Shown here piece by piece: positions 42,061 to 54,948 of a DNA stretch of 64,000 nt. The notes under the pieces were generated by a model. That model worked only from the letters and a program-made list of their open reading frames with translations. It was not told the DNA's origin and searched no databases. Source of the stretch: Solanum dulcamara (Eukaryota > Streptophyta > Magnoliopsida > Solanales > Solanaceae). The stretch's first letter is position 1. Each line of letters begins with the position of its first letter. The stretch is from assembly GCF_947179165.1 (NCBI RefSeq), contig NC_077242.1, forward strand, positions 1,364,001-1,428,000. The letters run 5' to 3'. A program made the translations under genes and the position numbers.

Positions 42061-42595
42061 AATCGAAAATTCTTAACATGCTGCATTTGTCAGAGACAGT
42101 TGAAACAGGATCAGCAGCTGGAGGAGAGTCATACAATATAGCAATCCATAAATCCGAGGCATCGGTTAGAATTTTGGCATTTTGATTTGTTTGTATAAGA
42201 AAGACAAGAATGAGAAGGGTACAGAAGCATCTTGATTCTAGCTTAGTTTGATTCAAGTGTTTTACTTTATGAAATTCAAATAGCATATTGGAATCATTAA
42301 CATTTATTTGAGGAAGGATTTTTTTTTGTTAGTTGCAAATTCCATTTCATTTTCATCTCCCACAGATGCTCCAAATTTCTTACTACCCTCAAACTGAAAA
42401 AGTATTGTACTAAAGAAAATTTAGCCCCTTTAGGAAAGGATATGATGGAGCACCAACTCTTAAAATTTAAAATCAATTTGTATAAACTGTCCAAATGCAG
42501 GAATATATTCATCACAAATATGCACGCAAAGATGCCCCGCGGCATAATTAAAAGAAAGAAAAACAAAGAGAAACAATAAACTACTTAGGTGACGT
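42061..42595. other. Convergent 3' intergenic region
   Basis: The PP2C (+) and NEPRO-like (-) genes end facing each other here. It should hold both 3' untranslated regions. No other gene is seen. Confidence 0.6.
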
Positions 42596-45500
42596 TCAGA
42601 ATAGACTGCTCTTCATATTTCCACTAATAAGTAAACTGAAAAATGGATCTTCTTTATCTACACCAGGATTATTACCCTTCTCTGTTCTATGAATGCCAAA
42701 CCCCAACTCATTGTTTGTTGATACTTTGGGTCTTTTCACTGAAACAAATGCAACATTATTTCTTGATCCATGTTTGGCTTTTGCAGGATTCTTGTCTGGT
42801 GATGAACTTGGAAGTGCTTCGGCTTCAGGAGCATCAAAGTTATTGCCAGAAGGTCCTGCAATAGTTGAATCAATCTGAGCTCGAAATTCATCATTGCTCA
42901 CTTGGATAGGATCCTCCACGAAATTTGCTTTATCTTTGTTCGTTACATCTTGACCATCCTCAGCCGAATCTTTAGAGGCTGCCTTTCTAGGTTCGTCATC
43001 TACAGAAGATCCCAGAAAAAATTATGCACGAATTATAGACGAATAACACTGAAAATCAGCAATAAATGAAGAACTTGACCGCAGGGAGTAAAGAAGCATT
43101 AAATATCAGTATGCACTAGAAAGACATGCAACAGACATGTCTTCCATAAACATAAAGGACAACAATAAACAGTCCCTGATAAGACAGAACTATTGTCAAA
43201 CTGAACGATAAAAACTGGTGCCAGGGTAGGCTGCCTATGCTACATTCCCGTAGAATGTGGCCCTTCCCCAAAAGTAAACGCTTCATCCACTAGGCTGCCC
43301 TTTCTTAATGATAAAAGCTGGCAAACAGAAAAACATGGGATAGTACTATCTCAAATGGAATCATCATGTGCAACCTTGAGTTCACTTCTATCTCAAACTG
43401 AGAGAATATGATTTGATAAAGTAAACAAGACAGTGAATAGAAATCTTGGTTCATGGTTACCTCCTAGGAAAAGCTCAATGCTTTCATACTGAATCTTAGA
43501 TGCTTCTACAAAAACATCTTCTCCAGCCTCCTTTTCCTGGCTTCCGACGTCTTTCTGATTTTGTCTCTCAACTAACACATACTTATCAGATTCCCAAATA
43601 CATTCGAGGAAGACCACCTGCTGCTTTGGCGGAAAGTATTCTCTAAAAACCTGCAATGCACAAAATATTGAACATTTGCTTTCTTGATTTCACCTAAGAG
43701 TTGTTATTAATGACTATCAAAGTTCACTCATTGATGGGATCAACATGTATATTTTATCACAATAATCAGCACAAAGACGGTCATCTATTATCTTGTTCCA
43801 TTATTTACTCTGAAAAACATCTTACTGGTTGCCAACACACCCGAAGCACACACACATGTGGAGGTAGTTGGTTGTTTGGGGGGTGCTAGTAACACCTGGA
43901 GTGATTCTATGCAGTTGGAATTAAACAAAACGCAGTTTCCTGGTAAAGCACCATGATGTGTGCAGTTTAATACATGCAGAGGGTAATTGGAAACCCTTTT
44001 GACTTATTGATCGAGAAACTACAGTAGCTTTGATATCAGTGAGTCTATACCATAAAAAATGAGATAGACACTAGAATCTTTGAGACCTCCAGAAAATCTG
44101 AAAAGAAAGTATTGCAATATATCATGCACTACAACAACAACAACATACCCAGTGAAATCCCACTAAGTGGAGTCTGGGGGGAGGGTAGAGTGTACGCAGA
44201 CCTTACCACTACCTCGAGGAGGTAGAGAGGCTGTTTCCGGAACAAGTAATATATATAATAAGCAGCATGGCTCCTAATCAGAAAAACCAGCAGATATCTG
44301 TGGATTGGAAGTTGGATCTATTAGCGCTGAAAAGTAGCTCATGATACTTTCTCCTTGATAAGAGATCCAAAGAAGTAAAATATTTTTCCTATCTTAACAT
44401 TGTAACCAGACCCCATGTTGTGGGATTTCACTGGGTTGTTGTTGTTGTTGTTGTTGTTGTATCTTAACATTGTAACTCTGAGTAGTATGACTCTCACAAC
44501 TTTTCTAACCATCTCGTGACCTTAACAGAACTAATTAAACCAATCAAAAAAGCAAGTTAAACAAAGGGAATACAAGGAAAACAATTTCTTGCATTGCACC
44601 AGAAAAACAGAGAGTGGTCAGTTGCAAAGAAACAACCTCAAATCCATCTTGAGACAATTTTATGGCTTGTTCCCTCTGAGATAAAGTGGAGACATTGTTG
44701 AATACACAAACAACATCTAGAAGCATCTGCAATGAATAAAGAAAATTTGATTAGAATTTCCTGTTCAATCACTAGATATCCTTCAGAAATTTTCTCAACA
44801 TAGGATTTTCCATTCCTTAAATATTGCATGCTCCTAAAAGAGCAAAAAATTTCATGTCATACATCACTCATTCCTCTTGGCTCTTGAATTAGATTAGTTA
44901 CCCCATATAATACAACAACAACATACCAGTGAAATCCCAAAAGTGGGGTATGGGGAGGGTAGAATGTACGCAGACCTTACTCCATATAATAAGCTCCAGA
45001 AATTAACATGACTACAGTGTATTCTACTGGAAACTAGAACTTCAACAAACTCAAATTTCAAAAGAACACAATCCATGTGCAAGACCTTTACTATTATAAG
45101 TATGACTAAGGAATGAGCTTTAAAATGGTGTCATTCTTCATGAGTGCACATACAATTTCACACATTAGAAAATGATAAAATTATCCTGAGAATACTTACT
45201 TGCTGAACTAGAACTCTTATTCGGGCGAGCAAGGACAACACTGTCAGCGAAAATCCCATAAAAAATGATCGTGCAAGAAGTGTGGATATCTCCCTGTCTA
45301 CTGTTAAGGGTAAAACACAATCATACATGGCTAACAATCCACATTGGAATTTGCATAAAACAGGTACACTGATTGAGTGTTTACTTTGAAATGAAAAGCA
45401 ATCAGCACAAGGTGAAAAAAAAAAAGTCAACTTAGATATGAGACGAAGACAGGACATACGAAATTATGAAGATATAGAAAATAAAAAAGAAGAAAGGAGG

Positions 45501-45929
45501 TACAATAAATATCCAGCTACACTAATTTAGCAAACCAATATGTCTATGGCAAATCAGCTGTGCAAAAATCTAGTAGTCTGAAGAACAGCAAAGGTTTGTT
45601 GTGTGTAGATACGTAAGCACTCGCACCCTTAGTTTACTCCAATCACCTCCACACACCCAAAGAGCTATGCAAGAAAAGGAACAACTCAAGCTCTTCCTAT
45701 TACTTAGAGATGTAATAATGGCCATCAATTGCCAAAAGTAAATCTTGTCCCATAATCAACATATAAAATGAAGTAATAGTATGAAAAAAGAAGCGAGAAG
45801 GATACTCAGCGGCCCTTAACAGTGGCTCAACCATCTGCATAAAACGAATAAGTGAATTAGGAATTACTACATAAAATGATAACTTAAAGTGTTCCCTGTA
45901 GTTATATGATTCTTATTAAAACGCGGGCC

Positions 45930-45995
<66 letters not shown>

Positions 45996-48390
45996 ATAAC
46001 TACGCATCAATCTTAGGCGAATTACGATCGGCTATATGAATCCTCACTATTCTCATTGTTCCATGTGGACTCATCTCGATTCAATAGTTTAGGTCCTCCG
46101 AACAGAAGCCCTCTGCATTTTCTACAGGTATATGTGGAGCCTTGGAGCAACGATAAGTTGTCTCTCTGGGAGATTCAATAGTTTAGGTCCTCCGAACAGA
46201 AGCCCTCTGCATTTTCTACAGGTATATGTGGAGCCTTGGAGCAACGATAAGTTGTCTCTCTGGGACCTATAGGTCACAAGTTCGAGCCTTGGAACTGACC
46301 ACTAATGCTTGTGTCAAGATAGACTGCCTACACTACACCCCTTTGGATGAGGTGCGACCCAGCGTGAACGCAGAATACTTCGTGTACGGGATGTTCTTTT
46401 TATACATGAAAATTGGGGTGAATGCCAGTAAATGCAAGAAAGCGATCTTGATCTTTGCTATAATGGTAGGCTGAGACTGGCAAGTGGCAATCCAATATCA
46501 TGAGATACTTTACAGACTCGGGTGAGTGGTTTTAGATGCAGAACAACAAGAAGTAAGAAACAATAATACCTGTGACAACAGGTGTGCTACCCCTAAAAGC
46601 CGCTCCAGAAAGTTATATTTGCCACCATGAGATCTTCTCCTCTTTAGGCTGAGGCCAATGAAAATGAGGGTGAAAGTTCAATATATAAAAAATCACCATA
46701 AGTTAGAACAGCAGCAGTGAGAGTTTGCATGTATAGTTTAATGGAAGAGCAAGATATAAATAATGGCAATTCTATTTCCATGACAGTGGGATCAGTAAAA
46801 TTAGTCTCACTTGTTACTGGTGAGAATATTACCCTCTAGTCTGTCGGTTAGTGAAAAGATGGATAAAACTTGCAAAACTGTTATTATAGATCACATAACC
46901 AGCCAATTTTTAACAACAGCATGATGGTAGACTATTTAATTAAACAAACGGTAGAACCAAGAATCATTCAACCATCATAATCAGCAAACACTTGCACTTG
47001 CAAGCTATACAAAGAGATGGATGATTATTGAGAACAATCATATACGAAGGAAGACAATACCAGTTTCAAGCTTCCCTGTAGGTCAGTTTAATTGTCTCAC
47101 TGACAGAAAGTGGTACACATCAATATAGGAGCAGAAAAATGCAATAGTATGATAAGCGCTCACTCTCCAATCAAAACTTACTCATTCGTAGATATGAAAA
47201 AGTGTTATAAGTTTATGATGTAATCATATTCCAAAACTTGGCATATGATCACTAGAAAAACTATAATAATCAAAATCTTAAAAGCAAAATGTAGGTACTT
47301 TAAAGGGGTCAAAAGTACCTTTCCAAGAGCTGCACTTTTTGCTTGGGTCTTTTTCCGAAAAGAACATGAAAGGAGGAACTCAAAACCTCCTCCAAGTTAG
47401 CTGCTTGGAGGAGCTTCAAATCTCTTCTCACCTAATATCATTAAAGCAAACATATAAAGTAAGCATTGCGCTTAGGACCAAAAGCAAACCTCATCAATCC
47501 CCCATATGCACATTATATATATATGTGAATAAACCTTGGTAACAACCTTTGAGGGGTGTAGGAAATAGGAACATCTTCTATGATAGTTCTTTGTTATTAA
47601 AACAAAGCAAAGACCATTACAACAACAACATACCCGATGTAATGTCATAGGTGGGGTCTGAGGAGGGTAGTATGTACGCAGACCTTACCCCTACGCGTGG
47701 TTTCCACCTACGCAAAGGTTCTGCTGCTATCAACACCTACCCAATTAACCAAAAGTATAATCGATCGAGATCGAAGCTTATGCAATTGTGGAATTCAGTT
47801 CAAATAGAAAGCTTTTTGGACGGTTCAAGGTCATCTGTGAGCTGTATGAAAAGATAGTAGAGAACCAGAATAAATTCCCGTAGTTGCATAAGGAGGATGT
47901 TGAAAACATTACAGCAGATAGGATGTAATACTCTTACCAAAACGAGCACTATCCTCTTTCTTAGTTTAGGGCATAAACATAGCCAAGGAACACAAAGCTA
48001 AGAGGATGTTCCTAAAAGACCCTCGGTTCAAGTAACACATACCAAAGCAATTTGAAAAAAGAAAAATACAAAAGTGAAGACAGAGCATTATATAGCATTC
48101 CTAAGCCAAGGAACAAGAGCAATATCAAAATAATGTGATCACCAAAGCACGAGAGACAACGTATAATAACAGAAATCGATGACAAGAAACTACGAGATAA
48201 GCCCATTACACATGCATATATGAACAAATATTGGTAAAAATACAACCTTTAAGAGGTACTGAAAATATGAGCATCTTCTATGTTGGTTCTTGTTTTTGTA
48301 AACCAGCCGATCGAGAATGGCAAAATCTGTCTGCAGCTGACTAACAAAAGTGTTTAGCCTCTGCTCAACTATTTCCATCTCTGAGCCCAT
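42596..48390 (-). CDS. NEPRO / Rmp1-like nucleolar protein (DUF4477), 380 aa, 8 exons
   Basis: Exons in transcript order: 48390-48247, 47431-47319, 46648-46570, 45834-45806 (29 bases), 45293-45200, 44726-44637, 43650-43461, 42999-42596. All introns are GT-AG and the frame closes at 381 codons including TGA. The N-terminus has FAILDRLVYKNKNQHRRCSY then FQYLLKVRRDLKLLQ, the signature of the nucleolus and neural progenitor protein domain (PF14780). Human NEPRO and yeast Rmp1 are linked to RNase MRP and rRNA maturation; the same role is inferred here. The middle is helical (FFMGFSLTVLSLLARIRVLV; REQAIKLSQDGFE). The C-terminal third is acidic to Ser-rich and likely disordered, closing with a short conserved-looking FFSLLISGNMKSSLF. 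Introns carry at least five SINE pieces and a TA/CA microsatellite. Four site II motifs lie upstream of the ATG. Confidence 0.88.
43217..43310 (+). mobile_element. SINE 3' fragment in NEPRO-like intron 7
   Basis: The text 'ccagggtaggctgcctatgc' followed by 'gaatgtggcccttcccca', 'aacgcttcatccactaggct' and 'gccctttctta' matches the 3' half of the SINE family at 46228-46403, in the same orientation. The head is missing. Confidence 0.65.
44131..44246 (-). mobile_element. Au-like SINE, 5'-truncated
   Basis: Read on the minus strand it ends in GTTGTTGTTGTTGT preceded by 'gggatttcactgggtatgtt', and has the core 'ggtctgcgtacactctaccc' with an upstream 'ccggaaacagcctctctacc'. This is the widespread angiosperm Au-type SINE as I recall it. 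It lies in intron 6 of the NEPRO-like gene. Confidence 0.75.
44408..44460 (+). mobile_element. Au-like SINE 3' tail
   Basis: The sequence 'gaccccatgttgtgggattt' then 'cactgggttgttg' and a TTG run is only the tail of the element, in the opposite orientation to the copy at 44131. Confidence 0.65.
44911..44981 (-). mobile_element. Truncated Au-like SINE with target duplication
   Basis: About 70 bases of the SINE 3' part (minus strand) are bounded by CCATATAAT on both sides (44902-44910 and 44982-44990). The duplication shows it inserted as an already truncated copy, in NEPRO-like intron 5. Confidence 0.75.
45932..45993. repeat. (TA)n(CA)n compound microsatellite
   Basis: About 40 bases of TA pass directly into about 20 bases of CA, in intron 3 of the NEPRO-like gene. 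Confidence 0.95.
46078..46265 (+). repeat. Perfect 94-bp tandem duplication
   Basis: Unit 1 (46078-46171) and unit 2 (46172-46265) are identical over all 94 bases. Each unit contains about 53 bases of flank ('gattcaatagtttaggtcct' onward) and the first 38 or so bases of the SINE that follows. The absence of differences points to a recent event, or an assembly artefact. Confidence 0.95.
46228..46403 (+). mobile_element. tRNA-derived SINE in NEPRO-like intron 3
   Basis: It has an A-box-like head 'gtggagccttggagcaacga', a B-box 'ggtcacaagttcgagcctt', then 'agatagactgcctacactac' and 'cttcgtgtacgggatgttct' with a T-rich end. Its 5' head is copied once more upstream by the 94-bp tandem duplication. 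Confidence 0.75.
47619..47720 (-). mobile_element. Au-like SINE copy in NEPRO-like intron 1
   Basis: It carries the same landmarks in plus-strand text, 'acaacaacaacatacccgat', 'gtggggtctgaggagggtag' and 'tatgtacgcagaccttaccc'. The 5' end is eroded, and no target duplication was recognised. Confidence 0.7.
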
Positions 48391-48568
48391 AATTTCAGCT
48401 GCGACAGAGAAAAACTATAATAAGACTTCACAAATTCAGAGGCTAAGTAGACAGAAAAAATACTTACGACGGCGGCGAAGATGGGCGGTGACCGGCGACT
48501 AATGTGCTCCGAGCGGCGGAGCAATTACAAATTCGCAATAGTAATTCGGGTTAAATTCGTCTGACAAA

Positions 48569-48639
48569 TGGGCTAAGAAATTTGATGGATGTGATGGGCT
48601 AAAAATGGGCCAAGGCCTAAGGTTCATATTCATTGGGCT
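48569..48639. promoter_or_regulatory. Cluster of four site II (TGGGCY) elements upstream of the NEPRO-like gene
   Basis: TGGGCT at 48569-48574, TGGGCT at 48595-48600, TGGGCC at 48606-48611 and TGGGCT at 48634-48639 all lie on the plus strand within 71 bases, 179-249 bases before the ATG at 48390. Site II elements are TCP-binding motifs enriched in promoters of plant ribosome-biogenesis and cell-proliferation genes and commonly occur in multiples. Confidence 0.65.
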
Positions 48640-51600
48640 AATCCATAATTTCTTTTATAACCACTTTTGAAAGGTTCATTGGCACTTATGACCTTTACTT
48701 TGTGTTGGTCTTTAACTTATGTTTCTCATAACAAAAAATAAATAAATCGTCGGATATAAGTATATATATTATTGTATCATAATATTTCTCAAGCAATACC
48801 TTACAACATGATTTCAGTATTTAAAGAATTTATGATCCAATAGTTGTAAGTTTAGTTATTTAAGGAAAAAAAAATTAAAGATCAGTCCATTTTAAGAGGA
48901 AAAATTAAAAATTTATTTATTTAAAGGGCAATTCGTGTAATTTCAATATTTCGAAAGGGCAAGTATATATATAGCCACTTGGTGGACTGCCAAGTGACTT
49001 GATCTTTTTTCTTTTTTTTTAATTAACTTTTTGGAGGTGTCTGAATAAAAGAAGGGTAGAAGTTAAAAATAATCTCGAGTCTAAATACTAAGAATGAAAT
49101 TACTTTTCATATAGAGAGCTTTACTCTCAAAGTTTACTCTATCTCATCACAAACACCGAAAACTAGTGGGGAAAAAAAGAGTTTTAATTGGAACACTAAT
49201 TGATGGAGTTTAGTTGAAATGTTACCATCATATTAAGACATTAATCTCTTTTTGACAATGCGTAAATTTCACAACTTCGTATCGTACCTCAATTATTATT
49301 TGTGAAACTAAATAGTTTATCTGTCAAATGAAAAATATATATGATTCTTTTTGTATTATTATTCTAAGTTGTTAGTTAAAATTAAAATGAGAGAGATGCT
49401 CTATAGTTATCACATCGTTATCTCAAGCCAAACTAAAATAAGACATGTAAAAGTCATCTATGTCATGGGTTTCGTGTTTCTTACAAGTTGCATGAAAAAT
49501 AAAATATATACTAAATACGACAAAGTCGAGATTTGAATTTTGAATTTCAAAAATTTTAAAATAGCGATATCAAGTATTAATAATTTGGGTTTTTAATTTA
49601 ATTTATGTATATTTGATGAATTTTTTAATGCAAAATATTGAATTTAATCGAACTCATATCTGACCTTCTAACTTAGCCTAAACTATGCATGGAAAGGTGA
49701 TGAATTTGAATTAAAGCTAAATTTGATCGAACTCATATATGTTAGCTCTGCTAAAATTATGCATCGAAAGGTGATAAATTTTAGTTAAAGCTATTAAATT
49801 TGAACAAGCTCGTATCTGATCTTTCAAATTCTGCCTAAATTGTGCATGGAGTGGTGATTTATCAATATGCAATCTCCATTAATGTAGTTATTATAATATA
49901 CATCACCAACCACAATTTTTTTAAAATCTCCATATTTGGTTCATACGATGTTTGTCTCTTTTTCCAACTTTTGCTTTTAATTTTAGCAATCAACAACCTA
50001 AACTGTTGAGTAATCAATTTCTTATTAAACAAGAATGCAACAAGTGAATGTAGTAGTTATTATAGCTTTATTTTTATTAATTTCTCATAATAATTTATAA
50101 AAGTGAAAAAGCCATTTCACTAAAGGCAGTTTGTAATTCAGAAATTAATTAATTGATAAATTGTGTATAACTAACTACATTAACACACCCAACGTGGACC
50201 AATACCTTATGATTTTTAAATTTAATCATAGTAAATTCCAGTTCCTTTTGCAAGCAAAGCATAAAGTTACATCTGTTTTTTTTTTGGGGGGGGAATTCCG
50301 TAATATCGTGATTACAAGACCTTTAATTATTTGCTTAATCACTAGACCTTTTTTATATTCTTAAGGAATGATATATACTTAATTACTTATGTTAGTACTT
50401 ATACATCATAACAAAAAAGTAGGATTGACGGACAAATGAATAATATAGTAGTAAGTTTGATACAAACAATAGAAAATTTTGATTTATCTGCTATAACATT
50501 ATAAACGACAAATATATAAGGAATTAATGCCTCAACATTATCAAAAAGTTTCATTCACAAGCAAATCTGCTGTCATATTCTACTCTATGTAATTAATTAC
50601 TAGATTTATTCACTCATTGGCGTAAAATGAACTAATAAACTAAAATAAGTACATGAAAATTCTCTATGAAAACAATTGAAATATATTCTTCGTGCTAATT
50701 AACTACTCGTAGCTAATAATATTTTGTAATAATTTTTAGGTCTAGCTTATTATAAATAAATAATTTAGAGGAAAATAAAAGAAGATATTTTTGTTTATCC
50801 CTTATTTTTAATAATAAATTTACGAACCACCCACTTAAATAACAAAATCAATGAATATTGGAGTGACTTGAGAGTCACAATTTGACACAAATTATATAAA
50901 ATATCTAAAAATAAGATATGGTTTCTATCAATCAAATTTCCAAAATTTAGAAAATATATCTATAGTGCTGGCTCCATTGATGAGATTGTGTGACCTTTAT
51001 TCTTTTTTGTTTTGTTTTGCATATGATCAGTATACACGTGTCTGTTTTACATTAATTTCATTCATCAAGTAATGTTGCCTAATAATTTCACTTTGATTGA
51101 AAGACTACAAGGGAAATAGAATAATATATAGTGTAATCTAATTTATCCTATTATTATACTTTAGGACTAGGCCAATTATGAAATTGTTAGCTATATAACT
51201 AAAATATCTACCAAGAAAAGAAAACACAAACGATTTGTTTGAATACAAGAATTTGTTACATATTTAAGAATGTTTAAGAAAAGTTGGATGACAAGTTTAA
51301 AGTAGAATAATTTTAAACTATTGTTTGCATGAATATCATAATTAGAAATTAGATTAGAATGCCCTCTTGCGGATTAGAAGCTAATTCACCATTTTATGAA
51401 AGTATTTTGAATTAATGTCATATATTATATTTTGATAAGACAAACGTAAAAAGAAAATACATAAATAAGGTCTTAAGAAAGTAGAGTGATATTTTTTGAT
51501 TTAAAAGTTAGTTGGTGTGCAACAACTGAAAAATTATTGTTACTTGTTGGTTGCTGGTTCGAAACATCTCTCGTTTTTGCCTTTTTTCTTTGTCTCAATT

Positions 51601-52437
51601 TTGATTGATTATTTCTTTCTTCACACAAACGTTTGGCTCACTCCTTGTTGCGTTGCATTTTGAGATGCTCTGCTTCAATTTATGTTTTTTTTTTAATATT
51701 CGAGGTGACATCCTATATACTACAAAAGTGAGCGATTTCGTATCAGGTTTTGATTCATATTTGATGGTCTCTATCTCCCACCTCAACAGTAGACGCCTGA
51801 GCAACTCATTTAATATAATGTCTTTTTTTCTCCTTCGATAATTATTTGATACACTTGAAAATGTAATTTATGCTTTTGTCTCCAGAAATATATTCAATAT
51901 CGTGTAATCGCGTATGCTCACTCACTCTTAAATTTATAGTTTTAAAATTTGTCATTATATCCAAAAGGGTTTACATATAACTACTCACATTGCACTAGAA
52001 TTCCTAAACTCACATCAATTATTCTACCGAGTGTTTATTAATTTTATATCATCAATATTAAGTATTGAGTTATTACAACAATCTTATAATAATACATCTA
52101 TCGTTGATAAATCATTCTTTTAGGTTTGGTACCACTACTTATCTTTTTTTCATTTTTCTTCAATTTCCAAACATTGCAACCAACACAATGACTTTAATAT
52201 AATATCTAAAGTTAGGTGATTTATAATAGCTAGCAACCAAAATCCATTTTGGAAGTTTGAATACCTACCCTACTACCCTAATTGAATTAATGAAATAGCA
52301 AACATAAATAAAAGAAAAAATAAACATTCTTAGCAAATCATTAATTTTTTGGTCCTAGGTAAATCAAACAATTAATCACTCAATTAGCTTGAAGGTCATT
52401 TTCAGTTATAATTTCATCCACGTAATAATTGTGTATG

Positions 52438-52646
52438 CACTAAAAAAAAATTAGCGGCAATAAATATGCATATTAATAAAGAGTGCTAAATTTTTTATCG
52501 GCATTAATTAATTGTCATTAGATTCAATGTAGTTATATGTTTTAGCGATATTTACAAAGAGTGTTAATTGCCTTTAAAAAAATATTTTTAATAATAATTA
52601 AATTATTACCGTTAATTAATTGCCGCTAAAGATATTTTTGGCGTAG
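52438..52646. mobile_element. Possible CACTA-type miniature element
   Basis: It starts CACTAAAAAAAAATTAGCGG and its reverse-complemented end reads CTACGCCAAAAATATCTTTA then GCGGC. Long 'ttagcggcaat/attgccgctaa' inverted pairs are typical of the abundant plant CACTA-derived miniatures. The terminal match is imperfect, and a three-base target duplication is not evident. Confidence 0.4.
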
Positions 52647-54109
52647 GGATGTGGCATGTTGAATTCTTCGTGGTCACGCCTTCTACCTAAATTCTATTTA
52701 TAAATTAGTAGTAATAAATGCATGGATTATGTTTCTTTAGATATTTGCTCTATAATTTGAACTAAAGTCAATTTTGTGTAATTAATTTAATGATTGATTG
52801 AAGAATCTCATGAAATTAATGTATGCCGTACTCCTATTCATTACAAAATTGATAACGACATTTGACTTCTACATTTGTCTGTTTAATCTGCTAATTACCG
52901 GCGGCTTCTAGATAATAATTCTAAATTTTAAGGGAAATCTAAGAAGTTCATAAAAAATAAAAACCATTAAAAAGGAATAAGTTTTTACAATTTAGTTATT
53001 CTCACTGTTAGAAAATAATGGAGGTCCGAAACTAAAATTTAAAGTTTACGATTCAAAACTTACTGTTCGACTCATAGTTCTATTCAATTATGAAATTCGT
53101 GATTAAATATTTATTTATATCTAATAAATTTTCTAATGTAAATATAAGATCTAAAAGAATTTTTTTGGGTTTGTTTGAATTTATACCTAATATATTTTTG
53201 CCCTTACCCTTAAACCATAATTAAAAATTAAAGGTAAATTAGGACTTTCGTTTTTTAAATAATTAAGACAACGGATATTTTGTGTATATCAAAACTTTAT
53301 TGATCATAAAGATAAATACGAAATAATTTGCTAACTATAATATAAATGACCAAGAATTTTACTCAATTTTGAATCTTTTTCGAAGACTTTATTTAAATTT
53401 GTTGTTTAATTATAAACAAGATTCACACTGTGAAGTACTAAAAAAAAGCTATGGACCTCATTAGCTGGGGAAAAAAAGTAGAGCACAAATTAACTTTAAT
53501 AATTCTAACAAAATGCTTTTGTGGAAAAGCACAAAAGTATGAGTCATTCTTATGCTATTTTGCAGCTTTTTTTTTGTTTAACTTTATTCTTTTATTAGCA
53601 TGTCAAATTTTAAAATATCCTATGATCTGTATCCACCAATCAAATCTTGACTCTTTCTCATTAATTTATTTCTGTAAGTAAAAATAATGTGTGCAAGTTA
53701 TTCTCTTCTCAATTAGATAGAATCATATCAAAATTGACTATTTGTCCGCTGTTGGAGGTATTTCAGAAATGTCTTTAATCGAGTAAATAGCTTTACGAAC
53801 GAATGGATCGAATCAATTTGAAAAATGAAAAGATTTGTATAAGTTATAGATTTCGTCACTATTTTGTGAAAAATTGTTAAAGGCATGAATATGTTAGATA
53901 CCTCTGATCCGATTGGTGAAATAGTATCTCTATCCCAATTTTCATTTTGGATAGACATAACATGAAATGATGAAAAATTATGATGGATTAGGAATTGATT
54001 TCCGATGAAGAAAAGTTATATTATTAACTTTATAGACTAAGTAATTCTTTGTAAAATTCTTCATGAATTCGAAATGTAAAACATACTCAAGATGGATTTT
54101 GGATTTTTT

Positions 54110-54403
54110 TTTAAGAGGACATTTGGCAATTAATTGAAATTATACATGTATTAGTTATGTAAATATCAATTACGAAAATATTAATTATTCCACTTTGTAT
54201 CCTACACAAAATAATATTTGTAAATTCTCTAATACACATATATCAATTACATGAATTTCTAAACTACAAATCAAACATTATATTAATTTTATTATATAAA
54301 AAACTTACCTTCAAACTAAATACTATAAAGTATAATATATTAATTTATTAAAAATTAATACATAAATAAATTACTTCTTTGCTACCTATCAAACGACCCT
54401 TAA
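54110..54403. repeat. Possible MITE
   Basis: The left end 'ttaagaggacatttggcaat' and the reverse complement of the right end 'cttaagggtcgtttgatagg' form a loose inverted pair around an AT-rich body. The right end resembles the MITE terminus at 26514. Confidence 0.35.
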
Positions 54404-54948
54404 GAAGTAAGAAGTCAAATTCTAGATACTTATTTTCTCTCGCTCTTTATATTTTTCCTTCCACTTTTCTTTTTCTTTATTGGAGTAATCTGAATTCGTA
54501 CTAAAGACACAAGTAAAAGATATTCTCTAATATGATTTTTTTCATACTCAAACCTTGAATCGAACTCCACAATTCTAGTATGATTTTTTTCACTCCATCT
54601 AATTCAATTTATAATCTATCTACATTACCAAAAATACCCTTAACAAAATGACCAAACTACCCCTACATTCACTTCTATATATTGTAGGAAGTGCCTAACA
54701 ATTGACCTATATACCCACGTCTACATCAAAATCAAGAACAGGACGCCGGCCGGCAAATAGGACCGTCTCTTTTTACATTCCTACGAAAAAACGACACATA
54801 CCGTCAACAATTTTCTTCTTCGTCGTCATCACAAAGTACCAATAAGAAAATTCCAACAAGAAAAAGACTGCCAAAATGTGGAACCCAGAATCAGTTTTTA
54901 TGTATTTTCCTCATGGCTCAGAAAACCCATGAATTTCACCAGAAAAAA

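Larger units (their letters stand above)
48650..54900. other. 6-kb AT-rich gene-free stretch
   Basis: No ORF here shows a family motif, and all are short and AT-biased. It includes a possible CACTA-type miniature element (52438-52646), a possible MITE (about 54110-54403), and homopolymer runs. I see no RNA gene. Confidence 0.7.

Noticed and set aside
43393..43656. Separate minus-strand gene starting MQVFREYFPP
   Set aside because: The ATG lies in the intron. VFREYFPP is exon 7 of the NEPRO-like gene after a clear acceptor.
48700..54900. Short ORFs in the AT-rich stretch
   Set aside because: All are under 85 codons, AT-biased and without motifs or plausible splice partners.
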